From F23-B02 sp963613665 (GTDB lineage: Bacteria; Bacillota; Clostridia; Oscillospirales; Oscillospiraceae), in NCBI GenBank assembly GCA_963613665.1, contig CAVEAL010000013.1, forward strand, positions 1-64,000: a stretch of 64,000 nt of DNA. The letters are read 5' to 3'. A program made the position numbers and the translations under genes. Below, piece by piece: positions 34,448 to 43,230 of this stretch (position 1 is its first letter; each line of letters begins with the position of its first letter). The notes beneath the pieces are model-generated. The model worked only from the letters and a program-made list of their open reading frames with translations, was not told the DNA's origin and ran no database searches.

Positions 34448-35962
34448 TCATTCGTTTCGGAGGTTCACGAGCGCGAGCGCGAACCAGAACAGGGGAGCGG
34501 CGATGCAGCTGGATATTCCGAAGATCGCCTGTATCGCATAAAACAGCGCGGCGGCTCCGCCGACGGCGCAGGGAACGCTGTGCGGGGTCTTTATCCATTT
34601 GCCCACGCTGACGGCAAGCAGAGCGAGATAGGCCAGCAGGGCAAACAGCCCCTGGTTCACCCATATGTTCAGATACTCGCTGTGAGCGGTGTCTATGCCC
34701 ACGCTGATGGTCTGCCCGATGGTCTCGTTATAGCGCGAAAAGCCCTCGAGCCCGCGGAAAGCCAGCGTGTCAGGGCCTCCGCCGAAGAAAGGCTTTTCGA
34801 GGATGCACTGCCAGACCTGCTTCCAGATGAATATCCGGCTTGAGCCTGCCTTGTCGGAAACGCTGCCGTGAAGCAGCGCGTGCGCCTCGTTCAATGTTGT
34901 GCTGCCGAGGTCGGGCACAAAGTACACAAGCGCAAGGCCGCATATCATCGCCGCGGCGACGATGCACAGCAGGACGCGGCGCAGCTTTTTTTCGCCTATC
35001 TTCATGCCGCAGAGCTTAGTGCCGAGTAAGGCACCGGCAGCTGACATAAGAACGCCGACGCACAGCAGCGCAAGCCATACGGCGCTTTTGTTTATGCCGA
35101 GCGAGGCATCACCGATGACGATCAGCCGTCCGAGTGCGAAGGCCGCCGCCGCAGCACCGCAGCAAAACAGTGCTCGCCTGAGCTCCGCACCGCTGCATAC
35201 GATGACCGGCAGCATGAGCGCAAGCCCCGCCGAAAGTGCTGCGACCGCAGCCGATACGTTGAGCTCGGCTATCGAAAACACGGTGAGCGCAAAGGGAATA
35301 TAGCATAGCGCTCTGTACCGGCCGTTATATTTAATAAGTATGGCAGCAAACGCGCCTGCCGCGAGCGCAAGTATCGCCGCGCTGATGTCAGCATTCCCGG
35401 CGGTGCTCCAGAATTGCCCGGAATAGTAAACTCCCGCGTCGTAAAAATCATAGCCTTCGGGGAAAAGACCGAGCGGATTCAGGCCGTACAGCTGCAAAAG
35501 TCCTATCGCGCAGAATATGCACACGGAAGCTCCGAAGACGGCAGCCAGCCAGCCCTTCGGCAGCAGACGCCGGGCGAGGATCACGCCGGAAAGCGCGTAG
35601 AGCGCTATCGTGAACACACCGTCGCAGCGCTCGTTGCCCCAGAACGTGCCGTCAAAGCGCGACAGCAGCGCCGACACGGCTGTGAACAGAACATAGGCCG
35701 CGGCAAAGGCCTCAAATGCGTTTATCCGCATGGACGGAGCCCTGTTTTTCGCGTTAACAAGGCGCATTTCGAGCCGCAGCAGGTACTCCGATGCGACAAA
35801 GGCCGCAGCAAGCAGCGCGAAAAAGAGAAATTTGAAATCCTTGAACACGGTATAGCCCCGGGCGGGGAAGGCCAGAATGTATGCCGACAGCAGCACCGCG
35901 GCATACACCAGCGCCGGTATGCGCCAGATCTCGATTCGCTTTTGAGTTTTTTTTCCGTTCAT
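34448..35962 (-). CDS. O-antigen ligase/Wzy-family membrane protein
   Basis: About 504 aa with 12-14 membrane segments. The Wzy_C/O-antigen ligase region includes SSRIFIWKQVWQCILEKPFFG, GGPDTL and TAHSEYLNIWVNQGLFALL (residues about 375-450), the extracellular loop that handles the lipid-linked sugar. It probably polymerises or ligates a surface glycan. No other glycan genes adjoin it. Start ATG 35962 (GTG 35965 also possible). Confidence 0.82.
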   Translation of the reverse strand: MNGKKTQKRIEIWRIPALVYAAVLLSAYILAFPARGYTVFKDFKFLFFALLAAAFVASEYLLRLEMRLVNAKNRAPSMRINAFEAFAAAYVLFTAVSALLSRFDGTFWGNERCDGVFTIALYALSGVILARRLLPKGWLAAVFGASVCIFCAIGLLQLYGLNPLGLFPEGYDFYDAGVYYSGQFWSTAGNADISAAILALAAGAFAAILIKYNGRYRALCYIPFALTVFSIAELNVSAAVAALSAGLALMLPVIVCSGAELRRALFCCGAAAAAFALGRLIVIGDASLGINKSAVWLALLCVGVLMSAAGALLGTKLCGMKIGEKKLRRVLLCIVAAAMICGLALVYFVPDLGSTTLNEAHALLHGSVSDKAGSSRIFIWKQVWQCILEKPFFGGGPDTLAFRGLEGFSRYNETIGQTISVGIDTAHSEYLNIWVNQGLFALLAYLALLAVSVGKWIKTPHSVPCAVGGAAALFYAIQAIFGISSCIAAPLFWFALALVNLRNE

Positions 35963-36138
35963 CACATTTTACGCCGCTTTCACCGAGTATTTATACAATA
36001 ATACCAAACAGTGAACGATATTGCAATAAAAAGCAAGCAAATCCATTGACTCCCTTGTGCATTTTCTACTTCAAGTTATGAACAAACCATAAACATTAAC
36101 AGAATGTTAACGGCTCAAGGGCTTTTGAATATGGAAAT

Positions 36139-36153
36139 TAACACAACGTGTTA
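36139..36153. promoter_or_regulatory. Palindromic operator candidate upstream of cstA
   Basis: TAACAC-AAC-GTGTTA is a perfect 6-bp inverted repeat 80 bases before the cstA start. CATTAACAGAATGTTAACG, another partial palindrome, lies about 45 bases further up. A regulator-binding role is inferred. Confidence 0.4.
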
Positions 36154-36231
36154 CTAAAATAACAACTATCAGGGCGCGACGGTATACGACGCCGTCTGCC
36201 AAAAACTACCCGTTTTAAGGAGGAAAACACT

Positions 36232-37710
36232 ATGGTAACATTCTTACTCGGTCTTGTTATCCTTTTCGTCGGCGCTGCGCTTTACGGCAAGCTCTGTGAA
36301 AAGGTTTTCGGACCGGACGACCGTCAGACTCCGGCTTACACGAAAAACGACGGAGTTGACTACGTTCCCATGAAGGGCTGGAAAAACGCCCTCATCAACC
36401 TTCTGAACATCGCCGGTACCGGCCCCATTCTCGGACCTATACAGGGCATCCTGTTCGGACCGATCGCGTTCATCACCATTCCTATCGGCAACGTCATCGG
36501 CGGCGCAATGCACGACTATTTTTCGGGCATGATCTGCCTGCGCGACGGCGGCAGCCAGATGCCCGACATGGTCAAAAAGTACACCAATAAGGGCATTTTC
36601 ACGATCTACAACATCTTCGTGTGCCTGCTCCTGCTGCTTGTCGGCGCCGTGTTTATCTACACCCCCGGCGACATTGCCGCAACTCAGGTATTTAACTTCT
36701 CCGGCGCAGCCGATGCGGTCTCGACATGGGTCATTTACGGCGCTATCTTCCTGTACTACCTGTGCGCGACCGTATTCCCCATCGACAAGATCATCGGCCG
36801 CATCTATCCCATCTTCGGCGCTATCCTGCTGTTCTCCGCGGTAGGCGTTTTCATCGGCCTGTTCGTCAAGGGTTATCCTCTCCTCAACGTTTGGGACAGC
36901 GTATGGAGCTACAACGGCGTATTCGACTACGGTAATTATTTCGCAAACGGCCACTTCCTGCCGATATTCTTCGTGACCGTCGCCTGCGGCATACTCTCCG
37001 GCTTCCACTCCACCCAGACCGCCATCATCTCCCGCACCATGAAGAGCGAGCGTCAGGGACGCAACACCTTCTACAACATGATGATCCTTGAGGGCTTCAT
37101 CGCAATGGTATGGGCAGCAGGTGCAATGGGCGTATACAACCTCGGCCTTCAGGAGGCAAACGCTTCCCTCGCAACTCAGACTGTCGGTATCGTCTGCAAG
37201 AACATCCTCGGACCTGTCGGCGGCGTTATCGCTCTGCTGGGCGTTATCGTTCTGCCCATCACCTCGGGCGACACCGCGCTGCGCGCTCTGCGTCTGACCG
37301 TGGCCGACTCTCTGCACATCAAGCAGGACTCCAACCTCAAGCGCCTCGGCCTGTCGGCAATAATCTTCGCGCTGGTCGCCGGCATCCTTGTATGGGCAAA
37401 GTCCAATACCGCGGGCTTCATGATCCTGTGGCGCTACTTCGCATGGGCAAACCAGACTCTGGCACTGTTTGCATTCGTCTGCATCGCTGTGTGGATGTTT
37501 GAAAACGGCAAGAGCAAGTGGGTCTGGATGCCGCTTATCCCCGGCGCATTCTATGCCTTCATCACCATCACCTATATAATGAACGCCACGATCGGCTTCA
37601 ACCTGCCCTGGACCGTCTCCTACGTCATCGGCATTGTCTGCGCGGCAGTGTACCTCGTCGGTATCATTATCTACGGCAAAAAGCGTGCCGAGAAGATAAA
37701 GCTCGCATAA
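36232..37710 (+). CDS. cstA: Carbon starvation protein CstA-family transporter
   Basis: 492 aa, about 14 membrane segments. The CstA core is evident: DGVDYVPMKGW, NIAGTGPILGPIQG, then GAMHDYFSGMICLRDGG. CstA homologues import pyruvate or peptides. It is shorter than the 700-aa E. coli protein, as usual for Clostridia. TAAGGAGG precedes the ATG. Monocistronic, with a strong terminator. Confidence 0.92.
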   Translation: MVTFLLGLVILFVGAALYGKLCEKVFGPDDRQTPAYTKNDGVDYVPMKGWKNALINLLNIAGTGPILGPIQGILFGPIAFITIPIGNVIGGAMHDYFSGMICLRDGGSQMPDMVKKYTNKGIFTIYNIFVCLLLLLVGAVFIYTPGDIAATQVFNFSGAADAVSTWVIYGAIFLYYLCATVFPIDKIIGRIYPIFGAILLFSAVGVFIGLFVKGYPLLNVWDSVWSYNGVFDYGNYFANGHFLPIFFVTVACGILSGFHSTQTAIISRTMKSERQGRNTFYNMMILEGFIAMVWAAGAMGVYNLGLQEANASLATQTVGIVCKNILGPVGGVIALLGVIVLPITSGDTALRALRLTVADSLHIKQDSNLKRLGLSAIIFALVAGILVWAKSNTAGFMILWRYFAWANQTLALFAFVCIAVWMFENGKSKWVWMPLIPGAFYAFITITYIMNATIGFNLPWTVSYVIGIVCAAVYLVGIIIYGKKRAEKIKLA

Positions 37711-37726
37711 ATATTAAACAGTTTTT

Positions 37727-37752
37727 AAAGGCAGCCTTCGGGCTGCCTTTTT
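37727..37752 (+). terminator. Terminator after cstA
   Basis: AAAGGCAGCC-TTCG-GGCTGCCTTT followed by more T residues; a tight tetraloop hairpin. Confidence 0.9.
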
Positions 37753-37808
37753 CGTATTGAACATACCGCCGCGGAGGTCTATAATATCGCCGAAGGAAGG
37801 CGAAAGAA

Positions 37809-38672
37809 ATGTGGATAGTGTATGCCTTCGGCTCGGCATTTTTTGCGGGGCTGACCTCTATACTCGCAAAATGCGGAATAAGAAAGACCGATTCCGACGC
37901 AGCTACCGCGATACGCACGATCGTTGTTCTCATATTCTCGTGGCTTATGGTGATCATCGTGGGCTCTGCGCCGGCGATAGGTGCACTGAGTGCAAAAACG
38001 TGGGTATTTCTCGTCCTGTCGGGACTTGCGACCGGCGCGTCGTGGCTGTGCTATTTCAAGGCGCTGCAAATGGGCGATGTAAACAAGGTCGTGCCGATAG
38101 ACAAGTCGAGCACCGTGCTGACGATCCTGCTTGCGTTCATCTTCCTCGGCGAGGAGATAAGCGCCGTGAAGCTTGCGGCGGTCGTTCTCATCGGCGGCGG
38201 TACGTTCATGATGATCGAGAAAAAGGACGTCACCGCCGACGCATCCTCCGGCGGCCGCAGCTGGCTTATATATGCGCTGCTCTCGACGCTGTTTGCAAGT
38301 CTCACGGCCATACTCGGCAAGGCAGGCATCGAGGGAGTTGAGTCGAACCTCGGTACGGCCATACGCACCTGCGTCGTTCTCGTGATGGCGTGGGTCGTCG
38401 TATTCGTCAAGGGCAAGGGACACACGCTGCGCGGCATACCCAAAAACGAGCTCGGCTTTATATGCCTGTCGGGACTTGCGACCGGCGGCTCGTGGCTGTG
38501 CTACTACAGGGCGCTGCACGACGGGCTTGCCAGCGTCGTCGTGCCCATCGATAAGCTCAGCATCCTTGTATCTGTCGCATTTTCATATATTGTTTTTCAT
38601 GAGCGCCTTACCCGCCGTGCCGCCCTCGGCCTCTGCCTCATAGTCCTCGGCACACTGCTCATGATTTTTTAG
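37809..38672 (+). CDS. EamA-family transporter (DMT superfamily)
   Basis: 287 aa, ten membrane segments arising from two EamA repeats. Both repeats carry the same LSGLATGASWLCYFKAL-like helix and a PIDK motif (VVPIDKSSTVL and VVPIDKLSILV). Substrate unknown; the family exports metabolites or amino acids. AAGGAAGG precedes the ATG. A fold-back repeat follows directly after the stop. Confidence 0.9.
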   Translation: MWIVYAFGSAFFAGLTSILAKCGIRKTDSDAATAIRTIVVLIFSWLMVIIVGSAPAIGALSAKTWVFLVLSGLATGASWLCYFKALQMGDVNKVVPIDKSSTVLTILLAFIFLGEEISAVKLAAVVLIGGGTFMMIEKKDVTADASSGGRSWLIYALLSTLFASLTAILGKAGIEGVESNLGTAIRTCVVLVMAWVVVFVKGKGHTLRGIPKNELGFICLSGLATGGSWLCYYRALHDGLASVVVPIDKLSILVSVAFSYIVFHERLTRRAALGLCLIVLGTLLMIF

Positions 38673-38677
38673 AGTTT

Positions 38678-38977
38678 TTAGAGGCGCATTAACGCCCTGC
38701 CTATACGGAGGCAGCGGTGGCCCGGTATCGGGACAACGGAGAAAATAAAAACGTTTCGCACTTTTTTTGAGGCGATTTGAAACCGTTGCTATACGGTTTT
38801 TGCGGTGTCCCGACCGGAAGCTGAGGCAACGACCGTGACATGCGGAACGGGCAAGATAATTTCCCAACAAACACTGCGCCGTACTCGCGTGAGGCGAAAC
38901 GCCGTAGTTTATGCCGCCGTCCCGATACCGGGTTCACGCAATAAACGTATAAGCACAGACTGAATGCGCCTCTGAAA
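38678..38977. repeat. Fold-back repeat (MITE-like), best copy of the second family
   Basis: About 300 bp, noncoding. The ends TTTTTAGAGGCGCATT (to 38690) and AATGCGCCTCTGAAA (from 38963) are inverted. Nested inside are CCCGGTATCGGGAC (38721-38734) with GTCCCGATACCGGG (38919-38932), a perfect 14-bp inverted pair, and CGTTTCGC/GCGAAACG (38752-38759 with 38894-38901). The whole unit can fold into one long hairpin. Related decayed sequence lies at 14998-15194. Confidence 0.65.
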
Positions 38978-39697
38978 CTACTTTTTACTTGTCAGGTCCA
39001 GCAGGTTATAGCGCTCGATGCCGGAGCGGGAGACGCCGAGGTGGCGGCGGATCGCGGCGGCGGCCATATCGCGGTCGCCGAACTTGAGGATATCGCAGAT
39101 GAACACATGGTCGTTATCGACCGTGTCGTAAAAGCCCTCGGGGCGCGAGAACAGCAGATAGCTGCGGCAGCGGAACAGACGGTATTTCATCTGATCGTAG
39201 ATATCGGTTATCAGGCTGTTTCCGGAGGCCTTGACCACGGAAAAATGGAAAGCGATCTCCTGCTCGAGCAGCTTTTTGAACACAAAGTCCTTGCCCTTGT
39301 GGAAGGCCTCGTCGTAGGTATCCTGGAGCTGATGCGCCATGGCGTACAGCTCATCGAGCTGCTCCTTTGTGATATTCAGTGCAGCCTCACCTGCGGCGTA
39401 GGATTCGATCATCTGCGTAAAATCGCAGATCTCGTCGTACTCCTTTTTGTCAAACTCCGCGACATAGTAGCGGCTGTTCTGTATCTTTATATAGTTGTTC
39501 GCCGCAAGCTTCTCGAGCGCGGCCTTTACCGGGGAGCGGCTTATGCCGAGCTCCTGCGCGATGCTGCTTTCGCTTATTCGGCTTCCCGGCATCAGTGCGA
39601 AGCTGATGATTTCCTGCAAAACAAGCTCGTGCACTATATCGTTGAGCGGCATAAACGGATTTTCACTGCGTATTTTTTCAAACTGCCTGCAATCCAT
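38978..39697 (-). CDS. GntR-family (FadR subclass) regulator
   Basis: 239 aa. N-terminal winged helix-turn-helix (SESSIAQELGISRSPVKAAL, about residues 42-61) and an all-helical FCD ligand-binding domain with the metal-binding His pattern (DNDHVFICD near residue 200, RRHLGVSRSGI near the end). GGGAG lies before the ATG at 39697. Target unknown. Confidence 0.88.
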   Translation of the reverse strand: MDCRQFEKIRSENPFMPLNDIVHELVLQEIISFALMPGSRISESSIAQELGISRSPVKAALEKLAANNYIKIQNSRYYVAEFDKKEYDEICDFTQMIESYAAGEAALNITKEQLDELYAMAHQLQDTYDEAFHKGKDFVFKKLLEQEIAFHFSVVKASGNSLITDIYDQMKYRLFRCRSYLLFSRPEGFYDTVDNDHVFICDILKFGDRDMAAAAIRRHLGVSRSGIERYNLLDLTSKK

Positions 39698-39868
39698 GGT
39701 ACAACTCCCTTTCAGTTTTTTAAGATAATACATGATACCACAAACACAGGCAGGATGCAAATCAAAAAGTGTTAAAAATCGCAATTTTGCGCATAAAAAG
39801 CGTCTGAACCGAGCTATACCGGCCTGAAAGCAAGTCAAACCGGCGGTAAAAGCAAGCAGAACCGCAAA

Positions 39869-40825
39869 TCAGCGGAAAAATCTTTCGTGTATGAACACGA
39901 GCGCGGGAAGCAGCTCGTCGGGTGAAACGTAAAGCGAGCAGCCGCCGTCAAACAGCTCCGTCGAGCCGACAATGATGCCTCTGTGAGCGAGCAGCGCGAC
40001 GGCCCCTGCAAGAAGCTCCGCATCCGCGCCGCGCCCGACGATGCTGACACTGCCGCGCTCCGGGTCGCGCGTTGCGCCGCAGAGAGCGGGACGGTCGGCA
40101 AACGAGGCCATGACCGTGCCCGCGCGGCGCGTGAAGCTTGACAGCAGGCGCACCGTTACGCCCTTGCGCATTGCGGCCTCAACGCTGCGCGAGTGCAGCA
40201 CCTGGGAGCCGTGCAGCGCAAGCTGAAGCATATCGGCATAGTCTATGCGCTCAAGGCGCACCGCGCCCGTCACGAGGCGGGGATCGGCCGTATATATCCC
40301 GTCAACGTCAGAGTATATCTCGCAGCCGTCCGCACCGAGCGCGGCAGCAAGCTCCACGGCCGTCGTGTCCGAGCCTCCGCGGCCGAGCGTCGTCGTGTCG
40401 CCCTTGCCGTCGAGCCCCTGAAAGCCCGCGACGATCACGATGCGCCCCGCTTCGAGCTCGCGCAGTATACGCTGCGTATCGATATCGAGTATACGGGCAT
40501 TGCCGTGCACGCCATCGGTCCGTATCCCGGCCTGCGCCGCGCCGAGAGATACGCTGCCGTACCCCATGGCGGCAAGCTGCATCGCCGTCATGGCGGCTGA
40601 GCCGGTCTCGCCGGTGGATAAAAGAGCATCGAGCTCGCGCGGCTCGGGACTGGCGCTTATCCGCCTTGCATCGGTGAGCAGCTCATCGGTAGTATCTCCA
40701 CGCGCGGACACAACGGCGACGACCTTATTTCCGTCCGATACGCAGTCGGATATTATAGCGGCGGCACGCCTGAGCCTTTCGGTGTTAGCAAGCGAGCTGC
40801 CGCCGAATTTTTGAACAATCAGCAT
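39869..40825 (-). CDS. lysC: Short aspartokinase
   Basis: 318 aa. Phosphorylates aspartate for lysine, threonine and methionine synthesis. The amino-acid kinase domain is complete: VQKFGGSSLAN at the N-terminus, GRGGSDTTAVELAAAL and the EIYSDVDGIYTADPR segment. Aspartokinases normally carry two ACT domains and about 400 residues; here about 75 residues follow the kinase domain, enough for one ACT-like unit (SVSIVGRG to SLYVSPDELL, ending FIHERFFR). Altered feedback control is therefore likely. It lies downstream of the ACT-protein gene across a terminator. AGGTGG precedes the ATG. Confidence 0.88.
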   Translation of the reverse strand: MLIVQKFGGSSLANTERLRRAAAIISDCVSDGNKVVAVVSARGDTTDELLTDARRISASPEPRELDALLSTGETGSAAMTAMQLAAMGYGSVSLGAAQAGIRTDGVHGNARILDIDTQRILRELEAGRIVIVAGFQGLDGKGDTTTLGRGGSDTTAVELAAALGADGCEIYSDVDGIYTADPRLVTGAVRLERIDYADMLQLALHGSQVLHSRSVEAAMRKGVTVRLLSSFTRRAGTVMASFADRPALCGATRDPERGSVSIVGRGADAELLAGAVALLAHRGIIVGSTELFDGGCSLYVSPDELLPALVFIHERFFR

Positions 40826-40837
40826 ATGACCACCTAA

Positions 40838-40870
40838 TAAAAAAGAAGTAGGGTGTTCCCCTACTTCATA
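40838..40870 (-). terminator. Terminator between the ACT-protein gene and lysC
   Basis: Minus strand GAAGTAGGGG and CCCTACTTC pair, followed by six T residues, ending about 15 bases before the aspartokinase start. It would limit expression of lysC from the upstream promoter. Confidence 0.8.
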
Positions 40871-40885
40871 GTATTCGCCTGTGTC

Positions 40886-41329
40886 TCAGCCTGCCATCAG
40901 CTCTATGCTGACAACGCCGGGGACCGTGCCCAGCCGCGCCATGAGCTCGTCGCTGCTGATGACGAGGTTTTCCGGCGCAATGGATATTGTCACGAGCGCA
41001 ACGCCGTTTGCCGGTATCGACTGGTTTATTGTCAGTATATTCGCGCCCGATTCGGTAAAGATAGACAGTACCGAGGCAAGCTTGCCCGGCTTATCATGCA
41101 GCTTTATATGGAAGGTCATGATGGCATCGCGCTTCATGTCGCGGAAGGGCGTGATGCAGTCCTTGTATTTGTAAAACGCACTGCGGCTGAGATCGACGCG
41201 CTCGACGGCCTCGGCGACCGTTCGCGCTTCTCCGGTCTCAAGAAGCGATTTTGCCTCCGTCACCTTGACGAAAACCTCCGGCAGAGCCGTCGCCTCGACG
41301 AGAAAATACTTGGGTTTTGCGTTTGCCAT
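40886..41329 (-). CDS. pheB: ACT-domain protein, PheB-like (UPF0735)
   Basis: 147 aa. An N-terminal helix-turn-helix-like part (ARTVAEAVERVDLSRSAFYKY) followed by an ACT domain (MTFHIKLHDKPGKLASVLSI) that binds amino acids. Members occur beside aromatic or aspartate-family genes and probably sense an amino acid. AGGAGG precedes the ATG at 41329. Co-directional with the aspartokinase gene downstream. Confidence 0.85.
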   Translation of the reverse strand: MANAKPKYFLVEATALPEVFVKVTEAKSLLETGEARTVAEAVERVDLSRSAFYKYKDCITPFRDMKRDAIMTFHIKLHDKPGKLASVLSIFTESGANILTINQSIPANGVALVTISIAPENLVISSDELMARLGTVPGVVSIELMAG

Positions 41330-41438
41330 TTTTGAGCCTCCTGTATGCAGCACAATGACATTTGTTCGTGTATTACGGATTTTAACACATTGCGGCGCCA
41401 ATATCAATAGGCCGCCGAAGAAAAACGGAGGAGATAAG

Positions 41439-41870
41439 ATGCTGCTTGGCATAGTGCTCAGTATAATAGCCGGTATGGCAATGAGCGTGCAGGGCGTGAT
41501 GAATACGCGGCTGGGCGAAGGGATCGGCAGTATGGAGGCAAACGCCTTCGTACAGGGTACTGCCTTCCTGCTGTCGCTCGCGGCGCTCGCGTTCCGGCAT
41601 CAGGGCAGCTTTGCGGCGCTCGGCAGCGTCGATAAGCTCTATTGGCTCGGCGGTGCGCTGGGTATAGTCATAACGCTCACGGTCATGCTCGGCATAAAAA
41701 GCCTCGGCACGACGGTCGCCGTATCGGTCATACTCATCTCGCAGCTGCTCGTTGCCGCCCTCATAGATGCATTCGGGCTCATGGGCAGCGAAAAGCTCGC
41801 ATTCGGATGGAATAAATACGCCGGTCTCGCCGTCATGTGCGGCGGTATGCTGCTGTTTAAATTCCGTTAG
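41439..41870 (+). CDS. YdcZ-family (DMT) small membrane transporter
   Basis: 143 aa, five membrane segments. GIVLSIIAGMAMSVQGVMNT then LGEGIGSMEANAFVQGT matches the half-size DMT proteins of the DUF606/YdcZ family. Substrate unknown; these usually work as homodimers or pairs. GGAGGAG precedes the ATG. Confidence 0.85.
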   Translation: MLLGIVLSIIAGMAMSVQGVMNTRLGEGIGSMEANAFVQGTAFLLSLAALAFRHQGSFAALGSVDKLYWLGGALGIVITLTVMLGIKSLGTTVAVSVILISQLLVAALIDAFGLMGSEKLAFGWNKYAGLAVMCGGMLLFKFR

Positions 41871-41960
41871 GGCGGCAGCGTCAAAAATTGCTTCTTGAAA
41901 ATCTCACAGGATATGATAATATAATGTCATATAATGATATCGGATCTTTCGGGGAGAAAC

Positions 41961-42191
41961 ATGATGAACAGACTTTCGATGCTCAAAAGGACCGTTGCCG
42001 AGGCTCATGCCGCCGGCCGGCAGGACAGCCGCCATTTCATAACCCTCTACAGGGCGTATCTGCGCGGTGCATCCGAGGCCGCCGGCGATTATCGGGAAGA
42101 CGAGCACGATCACAGCTTCAGAATGGCTGTGGCGGCAATGGTATTCGCCCTCATGAGCTGGTTTATCACAATGTATTTCGTTTTTAAGTAG
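41961..42191 (+). CDS. Small C-terminally anchored membrane protein
   Basis: 76 aa. A charged cytosolic part rich in Arg, Asp and Glu precedes a single C-terminal membrane helix (residues about 54-75). No family recognised. GGGGAG precedes the ATG and a terminator follows directly. Confidence 0.65.
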   Translation: MMNRLSMLKRTVAEAHAAGRQDSRHFITLYRAYLRGASEAAGDYREDEHDHSFRMAVAAMVFALMSWFITMYFVFK

Positions 42192-42198
42192 TTTCTGC

Positions 42199-42228
42199 GC
42201 CCTGTGCCTCCGCACGGGGCGTTTTTTT
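42199..42228 (+). terminator. Terminator upstream of spo0A
   Basis: GCCCTGTGC and GCACGGGGC pair (with one G-U) around CTCC, followed by T7. Confidence 0.85.
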
Positions 42229-42238
42229 CGGCCAATTT

Positions 42239-42308
42239 TTCGACAAAATATTACATGCTTGGGATAAAAACAGTAAAAACCGCCGGTATTCGGGGCGTTT
42301 TCGTCGAA
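42239..42308. promoter_or_regulatory. 0A boxes upstream of spo0A
   Basis: TTCGACAAA (42239-42247) is the exact reverse complement of the Spo0A target TTTGTCGAA; TTCGTCGAA (42300-42308) differs by one base. Autoregulation of spo0A is inferred. Confidence 0.55.
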
Positions 42309-42453
42309 TTATGTCAACAAATATTTCAAACGCTCGACACATTTCGTATGCCAAAACGTTTCGTATATGGTAAGTTTATACCACAAAAGCGGCTGTTTTG
42401 CCTCAAAAGGTAAGGGCAGCGCTGTTCATGCATTTTACTGGAGGAATATAGTT

Positions 42454-43230
42454 ATGGAAACCCAAACACGTGTTTTGATCGCAGACATCGACGAGGACTT
42501 CCGCCGCCTGCTCGGCGATGTTCTGGAGCAGGAGGACGACATGGAGTGCGTCGGCGGCACGGATAACGGCGTGGATGCTCTCGAGCTTGCCGCCGAGCGT
42601 CAGCCGGATGTGCTGGTCATGGATCTGGTGCTTTTGAGGCTTGACGGTATCGAGGTGCTGCGCCGTCTGCCCGAGGCCTGCCCCGGCACAAAGGCGATAG
42701 TCGTTACGCATCTGTACCGCAGCGAGATCGTGCGCCAGTGTACGGCTCTCGGCGCCGTGTACTTCGTTCCCGAGCCCTGCGATGTCGGTCTGCTGCTTGA
42801 CCGCATCCGTCAGGTGAGCGCGTTCACGCCGCAGGAGGAGATACTCATCCCTCCGCGCTCCGGCGACGCGAACCTGGAGGCGGCCGTCACCGAGATCATC
42901 CATGAGATCGGCGTTCCGGCGCACATAAAGGGCTATCAGTACCTGCGCGAGGCAATAATACTTACGATAAACGACATGGATATCATTAATGCCGTCACCA
43001 AGGTGCTCTACCCCGAGGTCGCAAAGAAGTTCGGAACGACCCCGTCGCGCGTCGAGCGTGCAATCCGCCACGCCATCGAGGTCGCGTGGGACCGCGGCGA
43101 TATCGAGGTTCTGCAGAAGTTCTTCGGCTACACCGTGTCGAACATCAAAGGCAAGCCGACCAACTCCGAATTCATCGCCATGATCGCAGATTGCCTTTCC
43201 CTGCGCCAAAAGCAGGGCATAATGCGCTGA
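42454..43230 (+). CDS. spo0A: Sporulation master regulator Spo0A
   Basis: 258 aa, the usual size. A receiver domain (1-120) is followed by the Spo0A DNA-binding domain with IIHEIGVPAHIKGYQYLREA, then KKFGTTPSRVERAIRHAIEVAW. The receiver keeps the phospho-Asp in VMDLVLLRLDG and the Thr in VVTH, but its acidic pair reads ADID and the conserved KPFD lysine reads PEPCD, so phosphorylation control is probably altered. GGAGG precedes the ATG at 42454. Its last 90 bases are the attachment site of the element that follows; the protein is intact. Confidence 0.95.
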   Translation: METQTRVLIADIDEDFRRLLGDVLEQEDDMECVGGTDNGVDALELAAERQPDVLVMDLVLLRLDGIEVLRRLPEACPGTKAIVVTHLYRSEIVRQCTALGAVYFVPEPCDVGLLLDRIRQVSAFTPQEEILIPPRSGDANLEAAVTEIIHEIGVPAHIKGYQYLREAIILTINDMDIINAVTKVLYPEVAKKFGTTPSRVERAIRHAIEVAWDRGDIEVLQKFFGYTVSNIKGKPTNSEFIAMIADCLSLRQKQGIMR

